DNA from: an uncultured Oscillospiraceae bacterium
GTDB lineage: Bacteria > Bacillota > Clostridia > Oscillospirales > Acutalibacteraceae
Direction: 5' to 3'
Length of the DNA: 5,521 bases
Assembly (NCBI GenBank): GCA_902461995.1
Contig: CABQAA010000160.1
Location: 1 to 5,521, forward strand
Below are positions 1 to 5,521 of the stretch, piece after piece. Position 1 is the stretch's first letter. Each line of letters opens with the position of its first letter. The notes under the pieces are model-generated. The model saw only the letters and a list, made by a program, of their open reading frames with translations, had not been told where the DNA came from and did no database searches. The translations under genes were made by a program, and so were the position numbers.

Positions 1-56
1 ACAGATGTCTCGCGGCCGCTTTAGTATACGCGCCGGGATAAAGGGATATGCGGACG

Positions 57-3000
57 TCAGGTCCGGTTTTTGGCCATCTCACGGATCGTGGCTTTGATGG
101 ACTCTGACGGATCCCCCGCTTCGAACGCGGGGCGGCCCAAATAGAAGCCCTGGAGATAATCCACGCCGTTTTCGATCAGAACCTGCATTTCCTCTTTTGT
201 TTCCACGCCCTCGGCAATGACCCGGATACCCCGTTCGCGGGAGAAAGAAACCAGATTCTGCAGCAGCCTTAAGCGGCTTTGGTCGATATCGATGTGCCGG
301 ATGATGGCCATATCCAGCTTGACATACTGCAGGGGAGTATCCACGAGGGTAGCCTCACCGTTGTATCCCATACCGAAATCGTCAAGAGCGAGCTGGGCAT
401 TCCAGCGGGCAACGAGGCGGAGCTTTTCCTGCATGACGTCGCTGTCCGGTTTTTCCTCCTCCGTCAGCTCCACAACCAGGCGGCTGAGGTAAGGGCCGTA
501 CAGGCGTTCGATTTCCCGGATATCGGGGGCGGAGAGGATCTGACTGGCGATGGAATTGATAAACAGGCGGCAGTCAGATTTCGAAAATTCGAGTTTTGTA
601 AAGTAGGCGAGCGCCTGGAACCAGGTCAGCCGCTCGATCTGAGGCAGCATGGACTGCGAACGGGCAAGGGAAAGAAGCTGGGCCGGGGTGTTGATCGGGT
701 CGCTGTCCGGGCGCATCAGCGCTTCATATGCGAACACTTCGCCGGTTTTGGCGTCGACGATGGGCTGGAACTGATAATGGAGCAGGGACTGCTCAATGAT
801 GGTGTTGAGAGTTTCCTTGCACTGGAGCAGATACCGCTCTTTGCTGTAGGAGGACTGGTCGAATTCCTGGAGCTGCCCTTTGTTGGTGCGCTTGACTTTA
901 TACATGGCGAAATCCGCGTACCGGATCAGCTCTTCATAGGAAGTGGAATCGTCCGGATACCAGGCCAGGCCTGCGGAGGAGCGGACGTGGACGCTTTCCT
1001 GTCCGGGCAGATACACCACGGTGTCGAGCATACGGCGGTGCAGGCTGCGGACCACGTTTCGGATCTCGTCTTTAGAATCGCCGCCGTACAGGAAAACGAA
1101 GAATTCGTCACCCGACATGCGGGCGACCACCGCGCGCTGTCCCGCTCCGGTCAAGAGGGCGTCGGCCGCGCAGCGGATGTATTCGTCGCCATAGTCATGT
1201 CCGTAGGTGTCGTTGATATATTTGAGATTATCGAGATCCACCATGAGCAGCGCGCCGGTTTTGAGAAGGCCGGGCGTGCGGAACAGGCTCTGCATGGCGC
1301 TGTGGAACGCCCGGCGGTTGTAGATGTTCGTCAGCAGGTCATAATCGCGGTCGTGCTCGATTTTCCGCTTTTCCGTCATTTCAGCGGTGATATCGATGAT
1401 AACGCCGAGATCCCGCTCCGCTCCTTCCACCACCTTGAGGCGAATCCAGCGGGTTGCGGTGCCCACACCCATCCGGAACACGTAGGTGCCGTTATTCGGA
1501 TCGGCTTCCTCCAGATAGTCCCGAAGGGATTGGAAAAGCCTTTTGAACACGGCGGTCGATACGCTGTGGGTGTTGTCCGCCGGATGGGGAATTGCGAGGA
1601 TGTCGAAGAAGTGGTCCGTCAGATAGACGGTCCCCTTTACGTGCTCGTTTTCAAACGCCCCTATACTCACACCGGCCAGTTCCAACAGTTTTGAAAGCCG
1701 GGAGGCGGAATCCGACACTTTTCGGCTGAGAAGTTCAATCGCGTCGGACAATTCGTCGATTTCTGTAATTCCCAGGCGCCGGAGCTGGATAACCTGGTTG
1801 GGATCGCTGTCCCGCAGCTCCTCCGCCAGGCCGGTGACCGGCTTGGTGATGAACTTGGCCGCGAGGAAAATGCTGGCGATGCCGAAAAGAAGGGACACGA
1901 CGAGAGAAAGCAGGATTGTCCGCTGCATTTTCATTGAAGCGGCGAGCAGATCTCGTTGGGAAACGAGGCCGATCAATTCCCAGCGGTCGTTTTCAAACGG
2001 CGTATGGGTGTTATACAGCTTGAGGGAGGCCGGATATCCGTCGATGGCCGCGTCGCTTTCGGGGGTAACGATCGTATAGGCGGAGGCGTATACGCGGCTT
2101 TTGGAAAAGGTTACGGAACCGGTCTGAGGCAGCTGCATTAAAAGGGAACCGCTTTCGGCAGCGACCTCGCCGGTATAGGTGCCGGATTCCGACAGCCCTG
2201 CGGATGTGACGGCGAGCAGATAACTGCCGCGGTTTTCCGTCTGCAGCTCGTCCGAAGGCATCCACTTCTGCAGATAGTCGATGGATATCTCCACCCCCAG
2301 CACACCGATAGGGGCCCCCTTATACAGCAGAGGAAGGGAGTAGGTAATGATCTGGGTGGAATCGTTCTCGTTTTCCCGGCCGTTGAGATAAAACGGCCGG
2401 CTCCAATAGCCGAGATCGGCCGCGGAGAGTTCCGTATGGCTGCGGGCGGCCAGAAGCGGCTTGTAATAGTAGTCCGAAGGCAGGGAATCATCCGTCCGGC
2501 TCAGGGAAAACGAGGGCTGCCAGAGCGTATCCATAGGAATGCTGAGATATTTCGTGACCGAAGAAGGGCCGCGGACGACCAGCAGATCGGAATTGTCACC
2601 GGGATTTGAGCTGGGGTCGGCATCCCGGACATGGAGACCGGCTTTTTTATCCGGGGTCCCCGATCCGTCAAAAATGACGAACGCCCCTGTAACCGAGTTG
2701 GTCCGGAGCATATTGAGCAGAGGGGTGGAAAGCTCGCGGAGCAGAGCGTTGGTGACGTTGCCGTTGACGTCGAGAGAGGCGGGGCCGATTTCGTTTTCAA
2801 CCAGAACGGCATCCGTCAGATCCTGTATGGCCTGCATGGGTCCGTATACATTTGACCAGCGCTGAACCATCTCGTTTTCCAGATCGTTTTTCCGGCTGAT
2901 CACCCTTTCACTCAGGATGTCGTAGGCGTTCGCCTTGAGCTGCGATGTTGTTCCGCCGAATAAAATGACGCTAAAAATCAGCCCGGCCTGCACCAGCATG

Positions 3001-3086
3001 GCCAGCAGCAGCGGGATCAGGATTTTTATAAGGATGGTGTGGCGGCGAGCGGCCATAATGTCACTTCCTGATCTAGACTCCTGCAT
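57..3086 (-). CDS. Membrane-bound dCache-HAMP-PAS-GGDEF-EAL protein (bifunctional c-di-GMP synthase/phosphodiesterase)
   Basis: This 1009-residue protein is predicted to make and/or break down the second messenger cyclic di-GMP in response to an external signal. Visible parts in order: a membrane helix at about 20-44; an extracytoplasmic region at about 45-389 with dCache-like sequence (YWSRPFYLNG at 228-236, and ITYSLPLLYKGAPIGVLGVEIS around 247-268); a second helix at about 390-412; a HAMP-like linker (KPVTGL, then EIDELSDAIELL); a PAS-like domain at about 470-570; a GGDEF domain at about 578-740; and an EAL domain at about 765-990. The GGDEF domain has metal-site D617/D619, NDTYGH at 625-630, a signature reading SGDEF (658-662) and YADFAMYK (723-730). 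The position of the RxxD inhibitory site reads GQRA, so that site is absent. The EAL domain keeps E788 of EAL, N844, E873, D902/D903 of DDFG, K923, E959 and Q979, so hydrolysis looks possible. The gene lies 57 bp after the solute-binding lipoprotein gene, probably in the same operon. The start is uncertain: Met1 and Met11 (position 3056) both have a ribosome binding site. Domain assignment is firm; net activity and ligand are unknown. Confidence 0.95.
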   Translation of the reverse strand: MQESRSGSDIMAARRHTILIKILIPLLLAMLVQAGLIFSVILFGGTTSQLKANAYDILSERVISRKNDLENEMVQRWSNVYGPMQAIQDLTDAVLVENEIGPASLDVNGNVTNALLRELSTPLLNMLRTNSVTGAFVIFDGSGTPDKKAGLHVRDADPSSNPGDNSDLLVVRGPSSVTKYLSIPMDTLWQPSFSLSRTDDSLPSDYYYKPLLAARSHTELSAADLGYWSRPFYLNGRENENDSTQIITYSLPLLYKGAPIGVLGVEISIDYLQKWMPSDELQTENRGSYLLAVTSAGLSESGTYTGEVAAESGSLLMQLPQTGSVTFSKSRVYASAYTIVTPESDAAIDGYPASLKLYNTHTPFENDRWELIGLVSQRDLLAASMKMQRTILLSLVVSLLFGIASIFLAAKFITKPVTGLAEELRDSDPNQVIQLRRLGITEIDELSDAIELLSRKVSDSASRLSKLLELAGVSIGAFENEHVKGTVYLTDHFFDILAIPHPADNTHSVSTAVFKRLFQSLRDYLEEADPNNGTYVFRMGVGTATRWIRLKVVEGAERDLGVIIDITAEMTEKRKIEHDRDYDLLTNIYNRRAFHSAMQSLFRTPGLLKTGALLMVDLDNLKYINDTYGHDYGDEYIRCAADALLTGAGQRAVVARMSGDEFFVFLYGGDSKDEIRNVVRSLHRRMLDTVVYLPGQESVHVRSSAGLAWYPDDSTSYEELIRYADFAMYKVKRTNKGQLQEFDQSSYSKERYLLQCKETLNTIIEQSLLHYQFQPIVDAKTGEVFAYEALMRPDSDPINTPAQLLSLARSQSMLPQIERLTWFQALAYFTKLEFSKSDCRLFINSIASQILSAPDIREIERLYGPYLSRLVVELTEEEKPDSDVMQEKLRLVARWNAQLALDDFGMGYNGEATLVDTPLQYVKLDMAIIRHIDIDQSRLRLLQNLVSFSRERGIRVIAEGVETKEEMQVLIENGVDYLQGFYLGRPAFEAGDPSESIKATIREMAKNRT
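3056..3069 (-). promoter_or_regulatory. Ribosome binding site and alternative start (Met11) of the GGDEF-EAL gene
   Basis: On the minus strand AGGAAGTG (3069-3062), one mismatch from AGGAGGTG, sits with the AGGAAG core 7 nt before an in-frame ATG at 3056. Starting there gives MAARRHTILIKIL, a compact basic segment leading straight into the first membrane helix, which looks more natural than the extra ten residues MQESRSGSDI. The upstream ATG at 3086 also has a site (GAAGGA at 3099-3094, 7 nt away), so either or both may be used. This downstream start is slightly preferred. Confidence 0.5.
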
Positions 3087-3092
3087 GCGGCA

Positions 3093-3124
3093 GTCCTTCG
3101 GACGGGGAGCGCGGAGTATTCCGC
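3093..3124 (-). other. Two short GC hairpins in the lipoprotein-to-GGDEF-EAL linker
   Basis: On the minus strand the linker contains GCGGA-ATAC-TCCGC (3124-3111), a 5-bp stem with a 4-base loop, followed by GTCC-GAA-GGAC (3103-3093), a 4-bp stem. No T run follows either, so they do not look like terminators. The second includes most of the GAAGGA ribosome binding site of the upstream start at 3086 and could partly mask it. They may lower expression of the enzyme relative to the lipoprotein or protect the upstream message, but both stems are short enough to be chance. Confidence 0.3.
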
Positions 3125-3143
3125 CGCCGGATGATGTGTAGTT

Positions 3144-4613
3144 CTATCGGATGGAATTTTCCAGCGCCTGCTTCAGAGAGGCAAACCAGGCGCTGAAGTT
3201 TTCGTCCGTCGTATACGCCGCGACTGCCTCGTCGCGGCTCATCCCCCCAGAGATTTTTTCCTGTATGGCGAGGCGGTCGGCCGCCGCCTTACTGCTCATA
3301 GATGTTTCCAGCACACTGCGCGCCGCCGTTCCTCCGGAAAAGGCTTTGTTGGTGTAGAGATTCACTTTGCCCACGGTGTCCATAGCCACGCGCAGGGACG
3401 CCTGCAGATTTTCGGTCACGTCTTTTTTGCTGAGCTCCGACAGCGCCGCATTGAGCTTGGCGATATCATTGGCTTCCTTTTTAACCGGCAAATATCCGGA
3501 CAGGCTGGAGAAGCGCAGATTGCGCTCGGCCTCGGTAAACCACTTCAGAAAAACCACACTGGCATATTCCTTTTGGGGTGTGGAGGTGGTCACGACCATG
3601 CCGGCGCCCTGCTGAACCGCGTAATTTTCGCCGCCCGCAAAGATGGGGGCGGGGAGGACCAGCGTTTCAATTGGATAGCTGTCCACGCCGTTTTGATTGA
3701 CCGCCGTGGGAAAATAGGTGGCGGAGGTGGAGGAACCGATCAGTGCGATTAAATCGCCGATCTTGGCATCGTCCGAGCGGAATTTGCCGTTGGCCGTATA
3801 GTAGCCGTTGATATACGGCACGTAATAATTGTCCCACAATTTGCGGAATACCGCTTTGTCGAGTTGGAAAGAGACCTGATTGTCCTTCACCGAAAAAATT
3901 TCACAGCCGAGCTGTTTGGCCCCAATGATAAAATAATTGGCCATGGCGTCCCGGCCGAAAAAGGCCTTGCCGTCGTTCGGAACCTCCGGCGTCTGAGAAT
4001 CGGTCCAGTTGTAATACGCTTCCGCCGTCCGCGCTAGTCCTTCCATGGTGGAAAGGGTATCCAGCGAGGCTCCGGCTGCAGAGGAGAATTTATCCCAGTC
4101 GGTTTTATTGAGCATGAAAATCTCGGTGGATTTTGCTGTGGGGAAGATTTTAAGCTTGCCGTCGGAAGTCAGGCGGCCCTCCTCCATATAAGAGGCTATG
4201 TAGGCGTCGATTTCGTCCTTTGTCAGATACTGTCCGAGATCGGCCACCAGGCCGAGGGCATCGATCTGATAGGCCGTATCGGCATAGGCGGCAAAAATAT
4301 TCGGTACCGGGTCGGTTCCGATCTTGTTTTGGGCGGAGTCGATGATTGCCTCGGTCAGCTTGGAAACGCTGCCCTGATTGGTTCCTTCGACGATGATGCC
4401 TTTTTCCCGACCGACCGATTCGTTGAATTCCACAATCAGCTGGTCGAAAGCGGTTTTCTGCGCGCCGTTATAATAGTGCCAGATGTTGATGGTGACGGGA
4501 TTTTTGGGATCGAGGGAAACCGGCTCTTTGTTTTTGGAGCAGCCTGCGCCGAAAGATAGAAGCAATGCCCCGGAAAGAACGGCTCCTCCTATCCTTTTCA
4601 GCCCTTTAGGCAT
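3144..4613 (-). CDS. Extracellular solute-binding lipoprotein (ABC transporter SBP family 1-like)
   Basis: The 489-residue product looks like a secreted, lipid-anchored binding protein. Residues 1-24 form a lipoprotein signal peptide: basic start (MPKGLKR), hydrophobic core (AVLSGALLLSFG), then G-A-G before Cys25, the likely lipidated residue. Position -3 is Gly rather than the usual Leu, a tolerated variant. The mature protein begins with a charged tether and then the strand VTINIWHYYNG (40-50), typical of family 1 solute-binding proteins, which mostly bind sugars or oligosaccharides. Other family-like stretches are the region around PNIFAAYADTAYQ (104-116), KIFPTAKSTEIFMLNK (155-170), and QQGAGMVVTTSTPQKEYASV (334-353) followed by FLKWFT and LSGYLPVKK. 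The length fits the family. No permease or ATPase gene is in the window; the next gene downstream encodes a c-di-GMP enzyme with an extracellular sensor, so a role in signalling rather than uptake is plausible. A near-consensus promoter lies about 100 bp upstream. The ribosome binding site is weak (AAAGG 10 nt and AGG 6 nt before ATG). The ligand cannot be read from sequence. Confidence 0.9.
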   Translation of the reverse strand: MPKGLKRIGGAVLSGALLLSFGAGCSKNKEPVSLDPKNPVTINIWHYYNGAQKTAFDQLIVEFNESVGREKGIIVEGTNQGSVSKLTEAIIDSAQNKIGTDPVPNIFAAYADTAYQIDALGLVADLGQYLTKDEIDAYIASYMEEGRLTSDGKLKIFPTAKSTEIFMLNKTDWDKFSSAAGASLDTLSTMEGLARTAEAYYNWTDSQTPEVPNDGKAFFGRDAMANYFIIGAKQLGCEIFSVKDNQVSFQLDKAVFRKLWDNYYVPYINGYYTANGKFRSDDAKIGDLIALIGSSTSATYFPTAVNQNGVDSYPIETLVLPAPIFAGGENYAVQQGAGMVVTTSTPQKEYASVVFLKWFTEAERNLRFSSLSGYLPVKKEANDIAKLNAALSELSKKDVTENLQASLRVAMDTVGKVNLYTNKAFSGGTAARSVLETSMSSKAAADRLAIQEKISGGMSRDEAVAAYTTDENFSAWFASLKQALENSIR

Positions 4614-4707
4614 GATATGCCTGCCTTTCCGCGTCGCCTCTGACGGACGGCACGTTCATATTCAGGAGCCGTGTTTCTGGAAACCATCTCCAATCATGAC
4701 GCCTATC
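4614..4707 (-). promoter_or_regulatory. Leader of the lipoprotein operon with possible three-way-junction fold
   Basis: This is the predicted untranslated leader between the promoter and the lipoprotein start. On the minus strand it can be drawn with an outer stem GCGTC (4702-4698) with GACGC (4635-4631) enclosing two hairpins: GTTTC/GAAAC (4684-4680 with 4677-4673) directly adjoining ACGGC/GCCGT (4672-4668 with 4651-4647). The closing strand of the outer stem lies just upstream of the weak ribosome binding site, so folding could influence translation. It matches no riboswitch class I can recognise, and each stem is only 5 bp. The leader itself is well supported by the promoter; the fold is speculative. 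Confidence 0.35.
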
Positions 4708-4712
4708 TATCC

Positions 4713-4741
4713 ATTATACGCTGGTTGAATGACCGCGTCAA
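4713..4741 (-). promoter_or_regulatory. Sigma-A/sigma-70-type promoter of the lipoprotein/c-di-GMP operon
   Basis: Read on the minus strand, TTGACG (4741-4736) is followed by a 17-bp spacer and a perfect TATAAT (4718-4713). The -35 box differs from consensus at one base only. Transcription would start near 4706-4707, leaving a leader of about 93 nt before the lipoprotein ATG at 4613. No comparable promoter was seen between the lipoprotein and the GGDEF-EAL gene, which supports a shared transcript. The -35 box overlaps an 11-bp palindrome described separately. Confidence 0.8.
4730..4740. promoter_or_regulatory. Palindrome TGAC-N3-GTCA over the -35 box (possible operator)
   Basis: The 11 bases TGACCGCGTCA form a perfect TGAC/GTCA inverted repeat with a 3-base centre. 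It covers five of the six bases of the -35 element of the lipoprotein promoter, a position where a bound repressor would block RNA polymerase. The arms are only 4 bp and do not extend outward, so a chance occurrence is quite possible. No regulator gene is present in the window to pair with it. Confidence 0.25.
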
Positions 4742-4823
4742 CTGTCGTTTCGGCGGGGCAAAGCGCGAAAAATGTGTAAATCAGCCTTATGGGCAGTCGG
4801 GTTCTTTTATTGTAGATGGGATT

Positions 4824-4840
4824 TAAAAAACCTGTTTTTA
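4824..4840. repeat. A/T inverted repeat between the repair gene and the lipoprotein promoter
   Basis: TAAAAA (4824-4829) and TTTTTA (4835-4840) are inverted copies around the centre ACCTG. On the minus strand the sequence reads as a purely A-U stem within a T-rich run. It could be a weak back-up terminator for the repair gene or simply AT-rich spacer DNA. It lies about 80 bp upstream of the promoter's -35 box, so an upstream regulatory role is possible but unsupported. Confidence 0.25.
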
Positions 4841-4869
4841 GGCGCTGTGCGTCCCGTCCATGACAGGCG

Positions 4870-4888
4870 AAAAACGGCGGCCGTTTCC
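4870..4888 (-). terminator. Terminator-like hairpin after the DNA alkylation repair gene
   Basis: On the minus strand AAACGG, loop CCG, CCGTTT forms a 6-bp stem, extendable by two G-U pairs, ending in a run of five T. It begins 9 nt after the repair gene's TGA stop. The placement is right for an intrinsic terminator, but the stem is short and the T run is brief and partly inside the stem, so termination may be weak. Confidence 0.45.
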
Positions 4889-4897
4889 GTATACCGG

Positions 4898-5521
4898 TCA
4901 GAGGTGTATCGCGCTGCGCAGCGCCCGGTAGCGGGCTTTGTCCGCTTCTTTCACGCGGTTCGATTCGACGAGCTTCTGCAAAGCGCCGCGCAGGGGAAGA
5001 GGCGCCAGCCGGCCGGCCGCAAAGAAGGCCTCGGTGGGTTTCGGAAAGCGGATGCAGCATTCCGCCGCCGCCCAGGAGACCGCCGAACAGGCGGCCGGCC
5101 CCCTGCAGTCCACACGGGCAAGCAGGGAGAGCACGGCGGGCAGATGCGCTTCGTCGATGTAATAGAAGAGCAGCATGACCACGCCGAATCGGACGGCGTA
5201 TTCATCGGCCCCCTTTACATAAGGCCTTAAAAACGTCCACCAGGAATCGGGATCCTGCCGAACCGCTTTCAGCCCCGCGCAAAAGCTGTCGCAGACCGAC
5301 CAGTTGTCGATTTGGGGGACAAACGCCGCGGTCAGAGCCTGCCGCTCCGACGTGGGAACATCGGCGCAGCCGATCACCATGCCCTGCAGAAGGGTTTCTT
5401 CAAAAGTATCGCCGCCGGCCTCCTCCAAATAGGCGCGCCAGCCGTCTTTGGCCAGGTCCCGGGCCATTTTCCGCAGCGCGGGCAGCCGGACGCCCAGCAG
5501 CGGGGTGCCGGCGGGAAGCAG
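4898..5521 (-). CDS. DNA alkylation repair protein, AlkD-like HEAT-repeat family (5' end outside window)
   Basis: The reading frame stays open to the right edge, giving 207 residues plus a TGA stop; the fragment begins LLPAGTPLLGVRLPALRKMA. Full-length relatives are about 230 residues, so only some 20-25 N-terminal residues should be missing. The Met codon at 5467 is internal: the residues before it (GVRLPALRK) match the family's usual 'GVR-P-LR' segment. AlkD proteins are alpha-helical DNA glycosylases that excise bulky or positively charged alkylated bases such as 3-methyl- and 7-methyl-purines. The four residues important in Bacillus cereus AlkD (W109, D113, R148, W187) have counterparts with nearly the same spacing: Trp74 and Asp78 in DNWSVCDSF, Arg111 in EYAVRFGVV, and Trp150 in AVSWAAAE (fragment numbering). 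An active enzyme is therefore likely. A terminator-like hairpin lies 9 nt after the stop, and a separate promoter precedes the next gene, so it is probably not cotranscribed with the signalling pair. Family assignment is by recognition, not by search. Confidence 0.88.
   Translation of the reverse strand: MLPAGTPLLGVRLPALRKMARDLAKDGWRAYLEEAGGDTFEETLLQGMVIGCADVPTSERQALTAAFVPQIDNWSVCDSFCAGLKAVRQDPDSWWTFLRPYVKGADEYAVRFGVVMLLFYYIDEAHLPAVLSLLARVDCRGPAACSAVSWAAAECCIRFPKPTEAFFAAGRLAPLPLRGALQKLVESNRVKEADKARYRALRSAIHL

Noticed and set aside
12..19. GCGGCCGC palindrome downstream of the GGDEF-EAL gene, considered as part of a terminator.
   Set aside because: It has no loop and no following T run, so it is only a self-complementary octamer in GC-rich DNA.
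279..1694. A 471-codon open frame on the plus strand.
   Set aside because: It lies wholly antisense to the GGDEF-EAL coding region, whose motifs are unmistakable on the other strand. Its translation shows no recognisable domain and is rich in the residues expected from reverse reading of a GC-rich gene.
4836..4857. Minus-strand GGGACGCACAGC followed by GCCTAA, resembling part of the class I c-di-GMP (GEMM) riboswitch core.
   Set aside because: The other required parts (the AGGGCAAACC-like segment, the GNRA-type tetraloop and its receptor, and the GGTAGGTAGC-like segment) are absent, and the stretch lies upstream of the promoter, so the main operon transcript would not contain it. A covariance-model scan would settle it.
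4707..5060. A 117-codon minus-strand frame crossing the end of the repair gene into the intergenic region.
   Set aside because: It overlaps the AlkD-like frame out of phase, runs through the hairpin and promoter, and has an Arg/Pro-rich composition typical of a shadow frame.
5011..5101. Repeated GGCCGGCC octamers within the repair gene.
   Set aside because: Two short GC palindromes inside a coding sequence are expected at this base composition, and their spacing suggests no repeat element.
4772..5230. A 152-codon plus-strand frame overlapping the end of the repair gene.
   Set aside because: It runs antisense to the AlkD-like gene and through its terminator-like hairpin, and its product resembles no family I recognise.

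Overview
The window carries three genes, all on the minus strand, so transcription runs from high to low coordinates. The base composition is moderately GC-rich (mid-50s percent by eye). The style of the proteins (a short-tethered solute-binding lipoprotein, an EAL domain of the 'EALMRP...DDFGxGYN' type, and a clostridial-looking AlkD-family repair protein) suggests a Gram-positive anaerobe of the Clostridia, perhaps an Oscillospiraceae/Ruminococcaceae-like bacterium. This placement is inferred from familiarity with the families, not from a search.

Layout, in transcription order. (1) 5521-4898: a DNA alkylation repair (AlkD-like, HEAT-repeat) gene that enters from the right edge and lacks only its N-terminal end. 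(2) 4897-4614: an intergenic region of 284 bp. It holds a small terminator-like hairpin just after the repair gene, an A/T inverted repeat, a near-consensus sigma-A promoter (TTGACG, 17 bp, TATAAT), and a leader of roughly 90 nt that can be drawn as a three-way junction. (3) 4613-3144: an extracellular solute-binding lipoprotein of the ABC-transporter family 1 type. (4) A 57-bp linker with two short GC hairpins. (5) 3086-57: a 1009-residue membrane protein with a dCache-like extracellular sensor, HAMP-like linker, PAS-like domain, GGDEF-type domain and EAL domain. (6) 56-1: no gene, clear terminator or promoter could be recognised.

How the parts may work together. The promoter at 4713-4741 probably drives a two-gene operon of lipoprotein and cyclic-di-GMP enzyme. 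No transporter permease or ATPase is encoded in the window. The simplest reading is that the lipoprotein captures a ligand outside the cell and either presents it to the dCache sensor or shares its regulation, so that the nutrient signal is converted into a change in c-di-GMP. Both catalytic domains look intact, so which activity dominates cannot be told from sequence. The repair gene appears to be a separate transcription unit. No mobile element, CRISPR array, tRNA or rRNA was seen.
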